Assembly: GCF_014636175.1 (NCBI RefSeq)
Contig: NZ_BMDW01000002.1
Coordinates: 186,001-250,000 of the forward strand
DNA length: 64,000 bases
Reading direction: 5' to 3'
From: Sphingomonas psychrolutea
GTDB taxonomy: Bacteria > Pseudomonadota > Alphaproteobacteria > Sphingomonadales > Sphingomonadaceae
The notes under the pieces were generated by a model. The model worked only from the letters and a program-made list of their open reading frames with translations. It made no database searches and was not told the DNA's origin. Made by a program: the position numbers and the translations under genes. This document shows, one piece after another, positions 1 through 7,917 of the stretch. Each line of letters starts with the position of its first letter. Positions within the stretch are counted from its first letter, which is position 1.

Positions 1-1068
1 ATCGCACACCTGTTCACCGCCGAGGGGCGCGACCGCACCCGCATCGTCGCCCTGGCTGACCAGCTCCGCCGCGAGCGCGTCGGCGACCGCGTGACCTTTG
101 TCGTCAACCGCAACATCAACTATACCAACATCTGCCTCTATCACTGCGGTTTTTGCGCCTTTTCGAAGGGCAGCACGCGTTCGGAGCGGGGTCCTGCCTA
201 TCGCATCGACCTCGACGAGATCGCGCGGCGCACGATCGAGGCGCATGAACGCGGCGCGACCGAAGTGTGCCTCCAGGGTGGCATCCACCCGGCGTTCGAC
301 GGCCACACCTATCTCAACATCGTCCGTGCGGTGAAGCAGGCCGTGCCGACGATGCACATTCACGCCTTCTCACCGCTCGAAATCCATCACGGTGCAACGA
401 CGCTGGGGCTGGCGCTGAGCGACTACCTCGCGATGCTGAAGGATGCAGGCCTCGGGACCCTCCCCGGCACCGCCGCCGAAATCCTGACCGACCGTGTCCG
501 TGCGATCATCTGTCCCGACAAGCTGACGACGGCGCAGTGGCTCGACGTCATGCGCGCGGCGCACGGCGTCGGTCTGCGCTCGACCGCGACGATCATGTTC
601 GGCCATGTCGACACCTACGCCGACTGGGCCGAACATCTCGTTGCCGTGCGCGCGTTGCAGGCGGAGACGGGTGGCTTCACCGAATTCGTTCCCCTGCCCT
701 TCGTCCATATGGAGGCCCCAATGTGGCGTAAGGGGCTGGCGCGGTCGGGGCCGACCTGGCGCGAGACGCAATTGATGCACGCCATCGCACGCATCGCACT
801 CGACGGCCAAATTCCCAACATCCAGGCAAGCTGGGTCAAGCTGGGCGATGCCGGGGTTGAGGCGATCCTGCAATCGGGTACCAACGACCTCGGCGGGACG
901 CTGATGGATGAATCGATAACACGCGCGGCAGGCGGGCAGAACGGCCAGCATAATGACGTCGCCGCGCTGCGCGTTCTTGCCACGCGCATCGGTCGTCCGG
1001 CAGCGCAGCGAGCGACGATTTACGGCGATCCTGCCGCTCCCACCCGTATTCTGGAAAGTCAGACATGA
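1..1068 (+). CDS. cofH: FO synthase, CofH-type radical SAM part (5' end missing)
   Basis: The reading frame is open from the first base of the window, so this is the 3' part (355 residues visible) of a larger gene. It could be a stand-alone CofH or the C-terminal half of a fused FbiC; the window edge hides which. CofH joins 4-hydroxybenzyl derived from tyrosine to the diaminouracil of the flavin pathway on the way to FO, the chromophore of coenzyme F420. The radical-SAM cluster motif CX3CX2C is visible (CLYHCGFC, encoded near 133-156), preceded by the typical NRNINYTN and followed by LQGGIHP and HAFSPLEI segments of this family. It is the first visible gene of an F420 operon; its TGA overlaps the ATG of the next gene. 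Family assignment is secure; fused versus split is open. Confidence 0.93.
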   Translation: MAHLFTAEGRDRTRIVALADQLRRERVGDRVTFVVNRNINYTNICLYHCGFCAFSKGSTRSERGPAYRIDLDEIARRTIEAHERGATEVCLQGGIHPAFDGHTYLNIVRAVKQAVPTMHIHAFSPLEIHHGATTLGLALSDYLAMLKDAGLGTLPGTAAEILTDRVRAIICPDKLTTAQWLDVMRAAHGVGLRSTATIMFGHVDTYADWAEHLVAVRALQAETGGFTEFVPLPFVHMEAPMWRKGLARSGPTWRETQLMHAIARIALDGQIPNIQASWVKLGDAGVEAILQSGTNDLGGTLMDESITRAAGGQNGQHNDVAALRVLATRIGRPAAQRATIYGDPAAPTRILESQT

Positions 1069-1718
1069 GCCTCCCCAACATCGCGATAATCGGCGGAACC
1101 GGTAATCTGGGGAGCGCCATCGGCTGGCGCCTGGCCCGGGCGGGCTATTCGGTGACACTCGGCTCGCGGTCGGAAGAGGGGGCGCAGGCCAAAGCGGCTA
1201 CGCTCGGCCATGGCATTGCGGGGGCGCGCAACACCGAGGCGGCGGCTGCGGGCGACATCGTGATCGTGACCGTGCCCTTCGCGGCGCAGGCAGCGACCTA
1301 TGCCGAGATCAAGCCGCACGTCGCCGGCAAGATCGTCGTCGATACAACCGTGCCGCTGGTGCCGCCCAAAGTGATGCGCGTCCAGCTTCCCTCCGAAGGC
1401 TCCGCCGCCGCGCTCGCCGCCGCAGCGCTCGGGGACGGCGTGCGGATGACCTCGGCCTTCCACAATGTCGCCGCGCACAAACTGGCGCAGGACATTGCCA
1501 TCAACTGTGATATTCTCGTCTTCGGCGACGAGAAGGACGCGCGTACCGAAGTCGTGGCCCTTGCCGATGCCATCGGCCTGCGCGGCGTCCATGCGGGCTC
1601 GCTCGTCAATTCCGCAGCGGCGGAGGCGATGACCTCGCTGCTGATTTTCATCAACAAGACCTATCAAGTCGATGGCGCCGGTATTGCGATTACGGGTACG
1701 CTAATTCCGCTCAGCTAG
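1065..1718 (+). CDS. npdG: NADPH:F420 oxidoreductase
   Basis: This 217-residue protein belongs to the family that passes hydride between NADPH and F420 (Fno/NpdG). The Rossmann dinucleotide motif GGTGNLG lies at residues 9-15, followed by GSRS, whose basic residue normally favours the NADP phosphate. The length is normal for the family. The ATG overlaps the stop codon of the upstream cofH/fbiC by four bases, implying translational coupling. Its place inside the biosynthetic operon suggests that the cell makes reduced F420 from NADPH, as actinobacteria do with Fgd or Fno. No F420-dependent end-user enzyme is recognisable in this window, so the consumer must lie elsewhere or to the left. Confidence 0.9.
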   Translation: MSLPNIAIIGGTGNLGSAIGWRLARAGYSVTLGSRSEEGAQAKAATLGHGIAGARNTEAAAAGDIVIVTVPFAAQAATYAEIKPHVAGKIVVDTTVPLVPPKVMRVQLPSEGSAAALAAAALGDGVRMTSAFHNVAAHKLAQDIAINCDILVFGDEKDARTEVVALADAIGLRGVHAGSLVNSAAAEAMTSLLIFINKTYQVDGAGIAITGTLIPLS

Positions 1719-1727
1719 GGAATCCGG

Positions 1728-2486
1728 ATGCTTGCATTATTGCCCGTCGATGGGCTGCCAGAAATTCGGCCGGGCGACGATCTGCCCGCGCTCTTGGCAG
1801 ACAAGCTACGACCGGGTCGGGACCCCGCGCTCAAGGACGGCGATGTGCTCGTCGTCACGCAAAAGATCGTGTCCAAGGCCGAAAACCGCTTCGTCGCACT
1901 CGCCGACGTAAGACCGTCGGCGCGCGCCACAACGCTCGCGCAGGAGACAAACAAGGAAGCCGCGCTGGTCGAACTCGTGTTGCGCGAATCGACCGACGTG
2001 GTTCGCGCCGCGCCGCATGTACTCATCACGCGGCACCGGCTCGGCCATATCATGGCCAATGCCGGGATCGATGCATCGAACATCGGTCAGGCCGATGCGG
2101 GCAAGGTGTTGCTGCTGCCGAAGGATCCCGACTCCAGTGCCGCAGCGATTCGGGCGCACCTTGCCGAACATCTGGGGATCAATGTCGCAGTCATCATCAG
2201 CGACAGCTTTGGGCGACCCTGGCGTATGGGCACGATCAACGTTGCCATCGGCGTCGCGGGAATGGCCGCGCTGGTGGACGAGCGGGGCAAGGTCGACCGT
2301 GACGGGCGCGAATTGCAAATGACGCAGATTGCCGTTGCCGATGCTATCGCGGCGGCAGCCGGGCTCGTAATGGGCGAAGGCAATGAGGGGATACCGGTTA
2401 CAGTCGTACGCGGCTGGGCCGATCATGGCCCAGCCCAAACCAGCGTGTCGCTGCTGCGCGCCCAGACCGAGGATCTGTTCCGGTGA
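1728..2486 (+). CDS. cofE: Coenzyme F420-0:L-glutamate ligase
   Basis: CofE adds the first and further gamma-linked glutamates to F420-0 in a GTP-dependent reaction. The 252-residue protein covers only the ligase domain: VTQKIVSKAEN near the N terminus, ITRHRLGHIMANAGID in the middle, and SDSFGRPWR near residue 160 are typical. The C-terminal nitroreductase-like FMN domain of the mycobacterial fusion protein FbiB is absent. That matters because this domain reduces dehydro-F420 in actinobacteria. A purine-rich AGGGA stretch precedes the ATG by about 8 bases, and the 3' end overlaps the GTG start of cofD. Confidence 0.93.
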   Translation: MLALLPVDGLPEIRPGDDLPALLADKLRPGRDPALKDGDVLVVTQKIVSKAENRFVALADVRPSARATTLAQETNKEAALVELVLRESTDVVRAAPHVLITRHRLGHIMANAGIDASNIGQADAGKVLLLPKDPDSSAAAIRAHLAEHLGINVAVIISDSFGRPWRMGTINVAIGVAGMAALVDERGKVDRDGRELQMTQIAVADAIAAAAGLVMGEGNEGIPVTVVRGWADHGPAQTSVSLLRAQTEDLFR

Positions 2487-3406
2487 CCGGCGTCGTCGTT
2501 CTGACCGGAGGCGTTGGCGGCGCAAAGCTGGTCGATGGTCTGTATCGGACACTTCCTGCCGGAACCTTGTCCGCCATCGTCAATACCGGCGACGATTTCG
2601 TTCACCTCGGATTGAGCATTTCGCCCGACATCGATTCACTGCTTTACCTCTTATCAAATCAGGCCAACCGCGCCTTAGGATGGGGGCGCGAGGGTGAAAG
2701 CTGGAACTTCATGGCTGCGCTGCGCGGGCTTGGCGGTCCGGACTGGTTCAACCTTGGCGACGGCGATCTGGCACTGCATGTAGTGCGAAGCGAGGCGCTG
2801 CGCTCGGGCAAGACGCTGACGGCAATCACTGCGCAATTTACGGCTGCATGGTCGCTCGATCTCGCGGTCCTGCCGATGAGCGACGGCAGCGTCGCGACGT
2901 GGCTCGACACCGATGCGGGGGCGCTGCCGTTCCAAGATTATTTTGTCGCTCGCCAGTGCAAGCCTGCCGTCCACGCCATCCGCTATGTCGGTGCCGAGCA
3001 GGCCGAACCGTCCGCGGCTGTGGTCGACGCACTCGCAACTGCGCGCGCCATCGTCCTTGCGCCATCGAATCCGTGGCTGAGCGTCGACCCGATCCTCGCG
3101 GTCCCCGCTATCCGTCAGGCTTTGCGCGACCGCCGCGTCCCGGTGATTGCGATATCACCGCTGGTGCAAGGCAAGGCGGTGAAGGGGCCGACCGCCAAGC
3201 TGATGGCCGAACTCGGCATCGATCCGACCAACGCCGCAATCGCGGCGCATTATGACGGATTGATCGACGGCATGGTCATCCACGACGGCGACGACGTGCC
3301 GACCGGCCTCGCCACCGCGGCAACCGACACGTTGATGCACGATGAGGGCGACCGGTGCCGCGTGGCAGAGGTCGCAATGGCTCTTATCGCGCGGCTGGGC
3401 GGCTGA
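2483..3406 (+). CDS. cofD: 2-phospho-L-lactate transferase (F420-0 synthase)
   Basis: CofD transfers the phospholactyl-type moiety from the CofC-made guanylylated intermediate to FO, giving F420-0. The 307-residue product starts with the nucleotide-binding TGGVGGAKL stretch (residues 8-16). It continues with NTGDDF and the LGLSISPDIDSLLY segment characteristic of the CofD/UPF0052 superfamily, and PSNPWLSVDPIL further on. The GTG start shares four bases with the cofE stop (GTGA), and the TGA stop shares one base with the cofC ATG. The spacing suggests a single transcript in which all pathway enzymes are co-translated. Confidence 0.93.
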   Translation: MTGVVVLTGGVGGAKLVDGLYRTLPAGTLSAIVNTGDDFVHLGLSISPDIDSLLYLLSNQANRALGWGREGESWNFMAALRGLGGPDWFNLGDGDLALHVVRSEALRSGKTLTAITAQFTAAWSLDLAVLPMSDGSVATWLDTDAGALPFQDYFVARQCKPAVHAIRYVGAEQAEPSAAVVDALATARAIVLAPSNPWLSVDPILAVPAIRQALRDRRVPVIAISPLVQGKAVKGPTAKLMAELGIDPTNAAIAAHYDGLIDGMVIHDGDDVPTGLATAATDTLMHDEGDRCRVAEVAMALIARLGG

Positions 3407-3969
3407 TGGGCTGGACGGCGGTCGTTCCCCTGAAACAGACCGACGCCGTAAAGTCGCGGCTCAGTGATGTTTTGCCGGTCGGTGCGCGGGCCGATCTGGT
3501 CGAAGCGATGGCCCGCCATGTGCTTGGCGTGCTGCGCGGCGTGGCGGGGGTCGACCGCATCGCTCTGCTGACCGTACGCAAACCGCTTTGGTGGGACGGC
3601 GACTGGGCCGATGATGGCAATGCGACCCTAAATGAGGCGTTGACCGCCTGGCGAATGGCGCACGGCGGTGGGCCAGTCCTCGTCATCCACGGCGACCTAC
3701 CCTATCTGGCGCGCGACGATGTGGCGGCACTGCTCGATGCGGCGGCGGCAACGGGCGCGGCGATGGCAACCGACGCCCATGGCAGCGGCACCAACGCCAT
3801 CGCACTTGCCGACGCGCGCCCATTTGCCTTTAGATTCGGTCCTGACAGCCGGTTCGCCCATTCCGCAGCCGGTCCACTCACTTGCATCGACCGCCCGGGC
3901 TTGGCGCGCGATATCGATACCCCCGCCGACCTCGCTGCGTTGATCGAAACTCAAGCCTATTCGATATAG
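3406..3969 (+). CDS. cofC: 2-phospholactate (or PEP/3PG) guanylyltransferase
   Basis: CofC activates a three-carbon phospho-acid with GTP for the CofD reaction. The 187-residue frame opens with an N terminus typical of the family (AVVPLK, then KSRLSD), carries HGDLPYL near the middle and GTNAIAL and DIDTPADL towards the end. A longer open frame starts 51 bases upstream, but the start chosen here overlaps the cofD stop by one base and matches the family's beginning. Known homologues use 2-phospholactate, phosphoenolpyruvate or 3-phosphoglycerate; sequence inspection alone does not tell which applies here. The 3' end overlaps the convergent lipoyl-domain gene by 13 bases. Confidence 0.9.
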   Translation: MGWTAVVPLKQTDAVKSRLSDVLPVGARADLVEAMARHVLGVLRGVAGVDRIALLTVRKPLWWDGDWADDGNATLNEALTAWRMAHGGGPVLVIHGDLPYLARDDVAALLDAAAATGAAMATDAHGSGTNAIALADARPFAFRFGPDSRFAHSAAGPLTCIDRPGLARDIDTPADLAALIETQAYSI

Positions 3970-4187
3970 CCGATGACAGTGCCAACTTCGTAGGTCTCGC
4001 CCGCTTCGGCTTCGATCCGGAGGATGCCGGTTGCGGGCGCTTCAACCTCGTTGGTCGATTTGTCAGCCTCGAGCGCATAAAGCGGCTGCCCTTCGGTCAC
4101 ATGGTCGCCGTCAGCGGCCATCCACTCGGCAATCTGCCCCTCGGTCATCGAAAAACCAATTTTAGCGAGGATGATTTCGGTTGCCAT
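3957..4187 (-). CDS. Free-standing lipoyl/biotinyl-domain carrier protein
   Basis: This 76-residue protein is little more than one lipoyl-type domain. It has the beta-hairpin lysine motif in EADKSTNEVEAP (the K is the expected lipoylation site), with GFSMTEGQI before and GETYEVGTVIGYI after it. This matches the N-terminal domain of E2 subunits of 2-oxoacid dehydrogenases such as the acetoin or branched-chain type, but no catalytic or E1-binding domain follows. The ATG was chosen because AGGGAG lies about 9 bases upstream; a longer frame reaching 4274 has no such support. It converges on and overlaps cofC. No E1, E2 or E3 partner is visible, so the partner enzyme is unknown. A biotin role is less likely because the motif is DK rather than MK. 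Confidence 0.8.
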   Translation of the reverse strand: MATEIILAKIGFSMTEGQIAEWMAADGDHVTEGQPLYALEADKSTNEVEAPATGILRIEAEAGETYEVGTVIGYIE

Positions 4188-4267
4188 CGACGTCGTCTCC
4201 CTTGACCGTGTCTTTCGGTTGTCACGCCCAATAAATAGGTGACACAGAATGGCAATAGGCATGTGCA

Positions 4268-4558
4268 TTAACATATGCGACCCGTCGGCTGGCGAGGGTC
4301 CCGATCAGCCTCGGGCGCCGGTCGGCGGATCTCGGGCCGCACCTTGTACCTCAACATGACCAGCCCGCGAGCACAATGATGCGGCGATGCACCGGACACC
4401 ATGCCAACGAGGCAAGTCGGAAGATCGACGAAGATGCCAATGACCTCTGAGCGCTGTAGCTTGCGCCGTGCCAAAAACGCCACTTCGGAGCCGATCGCAT
4501 GTCCCTGAAAAACCTTCTTCGCCAGATCCAGACCGACCGTAATGACCTCCTGCTTCAT
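4268..4558 (-). pseudogene. IS110-family transposase, N-terminal remnant
   Basis: Residues 1-70 read like the start of an IS110/IS1111 transposase: VGLDLAKKVFQ with the first catalytic Asp of the RuvC-like DEDD domain, RRKLQRSEV, then LPTCLVGM and HHCARGL. After about residue 75 the similarity stops and the frame ends at 96 residues, whereas full elements encode about 340. The remaining catalytic residues and the serine-containing Tnp20 domain are gone. This is a dead stub marking an old insertion between the lipoyl gene and the epoxide hydrolase. The boundary of the decay on the 3' side is approximate. Confidence 0.75.
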
Positions 4559-4585
4559 TTGCCGAATCCTCGACGGGGAGCCTAT

Positions 4586-4625
4586 AACGACCGCATCATT
4601 GCGCCACTACGCTGGTGCAGGGGCC
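4586..4625 (+). repeat. Diverged repeat, copy 1, just upstream of the IS110 stub
   Basis: Starting at about 4592, the bases CGCATCATTG, then four variable bases, then ACTACGCTGGTGC, then five variable bases and CCG recur on the opposite strand at 24385-24424. About 31 of 39 aligned positions agree. This copy lies in the non-coding 5' flank of the IS110 transposase relic, where intact IS110 elements carry their left end and guide RNA. A weak 73-codon frame crosses 4542-4763 (two CXXC-like pairs, FICRIL and CALCHH), but nothing supports it as a gene. Confidence 0.4.
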
Positions 4626-4764
4626 GTCTACACCATCCCGCCAATGGACGGACTCAGCTGCGCACTGTGCCATCATGCCAGGTCGGGCGGGGATGCGCTT
4701 TCGCAAAGTCGGCTGGCGGTAGCCGCGGCGCAACTCGATCACTACGTGCGCGGGGAGTATTGAA

Positions 4765-5946
4765 ATGAACGACACCATCGAACCGTTTATCATCGACATC
4801 GCGCAGGACGCGCTCGACGATCTGCAGGAGCGGTTGCGGCGCACGCGCTGGCCACAGGAAATCGGCGACAACGGCCAGTGGCAGGCCGGCACCAACCTCG
4901 GCTTCATGCGCGAACTGACCGATTACTGGATCAACCACTATGACTGGCGCGCGCAAGAAACGGCGATGAACGCCTTTCCGCAGTTTCGCACGACCATCGA
5001 TGACGTGCCGGTCCACTTTATCCATGTGAAAGGGAAAGCCATAGACCAGGGGCCGCGCCCGATGCCGCTGATCATCAACCATGGCTGGCCGTGGACATTC
5101 TGGGATATGCGCAAGATTATCGGCCCGCTGACCGATCCAGCCGCACATGGCGGCGATCCGGCAGATGCGTTCGAGGTGATCGCGCCGTCGCTTCCCGGTT
5201 TTGGCTTTTCCAGTCCGCTCGAACGACCGGGCATATATTTTACGCCTACCGCCGACCTGTGGGCCAAGCTGATGACGCGCCTCGGCCATGAACGCTTTGC
5301 GACGCAGGGCGGCGACATCGGGGCGTTCGTATCGGCGATGCTCGGCCACAAATATGCCGACCGGGTGATTGGCGCGCATCTCCATTTGCTGGCCGCATTG
5401 AAAGCCCCCTACCCCGCGCCCGAAGACTATGCCCCTGAAGAAGCCGGATGGCGCGCAAAACACGCGGCATTTTTCGCCGAAGGATCGGCCTATATGCAGA
5501 TCCAGCGAACACGGCCGCAGACCATCTCGTTTGCCATGAACGACTCCCCCGTCGGCCTCGCCGCCTGGCTGATCGACAAGCGCCGCGCCTGGAGCGATTG
5601 CGGGGGCGATGTCGAATCGGTGTTCAGCAAGGACGACCTGATCACCACCGTCATGATCTATTGGCTCACCGAAACCTATGAGAGTTCGGCACGCCATTAT
5701 TACGAAGGGCGACCGGAGAACTTCGTTCCCGCCTTCGTCCACGACCGCGTTCCCGTCGTCGAAGCACCGACCGGCATCCTGCAGTTCGAGGGCGACATCT
5801 GGCTTCAGCCCCGCAAATGGGCCGAGCGCTACTATAATCTCAAGCGCTGGAACGTCGTCGAAAAGGGCGGTCACTTCGCGCCGATGGAAGCGCCCGACAT
5901 TCTGGTGGACGATCTCAGGGCGTTCTTCCGCCCGTTGCGCGGATGA
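4765..5946 (+). CDS. Epoxide hydrolase, EHN-type alpha/beta hydrolase
   Basis: The 393-residue protein has the epoxide-hydrolase N-terminal domain (residues 1-110, with LQERLRRTRWP) followed by an alpha/beta-hydrolase fold. The oxyanion-hole motif HGWPW is at residue 106, the nucleophile Asp at 184 in GGDIGAF, and the catalytic His at 370 in KGGHFAP. There is no signal peptide, so it is probably cytoplasmic. It would open epoxides to diols; close relatives are often annotated as juvenile-hormone or limonene-type hydrolases, but substrate cannot be read from sequence. It stands alone, between an IS remnant and a convergent glycosidase gene that ends only 3 bases away. Confidence 0.9.
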   Translation: MNDTIEPFIIDIAQDALDDLQERLRRTRWPQEIGDNGQWQAGTNLGFMRELTDYWINHYDWRAQETAMNAFPQFRTTIDDVPVHFIHVKGKAIDQGPRPMPLIINHGWPWTFWDMRKIIGPLTDPAAHGGDPADAFEVIAPSLPGFGFSSPLERPGIYFTPTADLWAKLMTRLGHERFATQGGDIGAFVSAMLGHKYADRVIGAHLHLLAALKAPYPAPEDYAPEEAGWRAKHAAFFAEGSAYMQIQRTRPQTISFAMNDSPVGLAAWLIDKRRAWSDCGGDVESVFSKDDLITTVMIYWLTETYESSARHYYEGRPENFVPAFVHDRVPVVEAPTGILQFEGDIWLQPRKWAERYYNLKRWNVVEKGGHFAPMEAPDILVDDLRAFFRPLRG

Positions 5947-5949
5947 GCC

Positions 5950-7644
5950 TCAGGGGTCCAGCCGGACGATTGTTACTGACTTGGGCGGAAGTTTCAGCAC
6001 GAGCGTGCCGCCCGACGCCTTGAAGCTGACCGGCTTTGGCCTGACCGCTGACGGCGCATCGAAACTGTTGATCGAATCGACCCGTTCGGCGCTCAGCACT
6101 TCGCCGACGGCCGACGTTGCCGAGACGCCTTGCACGCCACCGGCAAAATCGACCGCATTATTGGGATCGAGATTGATCAGCGACAGCCAAACTTTGCCGT
6201 CCTTGGCCCTCGCCGCGATCGCGTCGACCTGCGGCAAAGCAATGGTGCCGACCCTATATTCACCTCCAGTGTAGGTGATCGGCAGCAGGGTCGCATCCTG
6301 GAACGGAACATACATTTTGTAGATGTGATAGGTTGGTGTCAGCACCATCTTGCTGCCGTCGGTCTGGATCATGGCCTGCAGCACATTCACCATCTGGGCG
6401 ATGTTGGTCATGCGCACCCGGTCAGCATGGCGCGCGAAAATATTGAGGTTCATCGCCGCTGCAATGCCGTCACGCAGCGATTGCTGCTGCTGCAGATACA
6501 TCGGTTCGGTGCCTGCGTTTGGCTTCAGCCACACACCCCATTCGTCGACGACTAGCGCCACGTGCTTCTTGGGATCGTATTTGTCCATCGTTGCCGAATG
6601 CAGCGCGATGGTCCGTTCCATGGCCATCGTCTGTTTGAGGACGACCGCGTAATTCTGTTCCCCGAACCCGGTCGCCGGTTCGTTGAAGGGCATCGTGCCC
6701 CAAGTATATTGGTGCAGCGAAATGCCATCGATATCCCAGTAAATTGGGCTCTTTGCTTTCCATGCCTTCATGATGACTTCGGTGTAGGCCGGATCCGCGC
6801 TGTTCGGCCCGGCAGCGATACGCAACATGCCATTGGGGTTACGGGGCAGCCCGTCCATCGGCTTGCCCGACATCAGGTCCTTTGCAATAACCGCAAAGTC
6901 GATCGGCGGCGGTGCCTGGTCGGGATTCTGGTTGTGGACGAAATGCGCGAAGATTTTCATCTTCGTGACATATTCCTCAGGCGTATATGGCCCGCCGCAG
7001 CCCCACATCTCGTTGCCCAGGCCCAGATATTTGACCTTGTAGGGCGCGGCGTGCCCATTGGCGGCACGCTGTTTGGCGGCAGTGGCGGGAGCTATGGACG
7101 TCATGTAACCGAGCCAGTCCGACGCTTCCTCGACGGTGCCCGATCCGACGTTTACCGAGAGATAGGCTTCCGAGCCGATTTGCGCGGCGAAATCCATGAA
7201 CTCGTCGGTGCCGAACGTGTTCGGTTCGACCGCACCTGCCCAATTGGTGTTGACCGTCGTGACGCGCTTGGTCGCGGGGCCGACGCCGCTGCGCCAATGA
7301 TATTCATCGGCAAAACACCCGCCCGGCCAGCGGAGCACGGGCACCTTGATCGCGCGGAGCGCGTTTACGACGTCACTGCGGATACCCCGGACGTTGGGAA
7401 TTTTCGATTCCTTACCAACCCAGACGCCGTCATAAATGCCACGCCCGAGATGTTCGGCAAACTGGCCAAAGATGTCGCGGTTGATGATCGCGCCGGGCTG
7501 ATCGGCGTGCACCGTCAGCGCGGCCGGCGCGGCCGGCGCTGCTGGCGCTGCTGGTAGCACCGGTGCTGCCGTCTGGGCGCGCGCCATTGGCGGACTTACC
7601 AAAGCGAACGATATCGCGGCCAGCCGCACCGATTTGCCGAACAT
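5950..7644 (-). CDS. Exported alpha-L-arabinofuranosidase, GH51
   Basis: The 564-residue product releases arabinose side chains from arabinan or arabinoxylan. It begins with a signal peptide (hydrophobic residues 6-18, ARAQ cleavage site) and a short Ala-Pro-rich linker (about residues 27-42). The GH51 barrel follows, with acid/base Glu212 in GLGNEMW and nucleophile Glu368 in VVDEWGVW. RWPGGCFADEYHW is another family landmark. A longer frame reaches 7872, but the chosen ATG gives a clean signal peptide. It is divergent from two GH3 genes, so the three probably share substrate and control. Confidence 0.92.
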   Translation of the reverse strand: MFGKSVRLAAISFALVSPPMARAQTAAPVLPAAPAAPAAPAALTVHADQPGAIINRDIFGQFAEHLGRGIYDGVWVGKESKIPNVRGIRSDVVNALRAIKVPVLRWPGGCFADEYHWRSGVGPATKRVTTVNTNWAGAVEPNTFGTDEFMDFAAQIGSEAYLSVNVGSGTVEEASDWLGYMTSIAPATAAKQRAANGHAAPYKVKYLGLGNEMWGCGGPYTPEEYVTKMKIFAHFVHNQNPDQAPPPIDFAVIAKDLMSGKPMDGLPRNPNGMLRIAAGPNSADPAYTEVIMKAWKAKSPIYWDIDGISLHQYTWGTMPFNEPATGFGEQNYAVVLKQTMAMERTIALHSATMDKYDPKKHVALVVDEWGVWLKPNAGTEPMYLQQQQSLRDGIAAAMNLNIFARHADRVRMTNIAQMVNVLQAMIQTDGSKMVLTPTYHIYKMYVPFQDATLLPITYTGGEYRVGTIALPQVDAIAARAKDGKVWLSLINLDPNNAVDFAGGVQGVSATSAVGEVLSAERVDSINSFDAPSAVRPKPVSFKASGGTLVLKLPPKSVTIVRLDP

Positions 7645-7738
7645 ACCGCCTACATCCCTTATCGTCGCGAACGGTTCAACACCGTTCCAAGCGCTCATAA
7701 TGCAATGAACGTCACTTGAATCATTTGACCGGCTTTTT

Positions 7739-7750
7739 GTATGAGTATAC
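7739..7750. promoter_or_regulatory. Inverted repeat in the GH51/GH3 divergent promoter region
   Basis: GTAT-GAGT-ATAC is a perfect 4-base inverted repeat with a 4-base centre, set in the 273-bp space between the divergent GH51 gene (start 7644) and GH3 gene (start 7918). Its size and place fit a GntR-type or similar operator. No regulator gene lies beside it, so this is a guess from symmetry alone. Confidence 0.25.
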
Positions 7751-7917
7751 CCCTTCCCGTTGTCAACGACGAGGCAGGGAACGAGGATGCCGTGCAGCTG
7801 ATCCAGGTGATCATCGGAAGGGCGGCATTGGTGGCGATGAGCGGCGCGGCGAACGCCGCAACTGCCAACCACACGTCGGGGGGAAATGTGCGCGATGGCA
7901 CGCCCGTCGAAGCTGTG

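Noticed and set aside
4542..4763. 73-codon frame ending just before the epoxide hydrolase
   Set aside because: It overlaps the IS110 start on the other strand, has no ribosome site, and part of it is a repeat found elsewhere.
4654..5874. Long minus-strand frame opposite the epoxide hydrolase
   Set aside because: It has no family features, while the plus strand has an intact catalytic triad.
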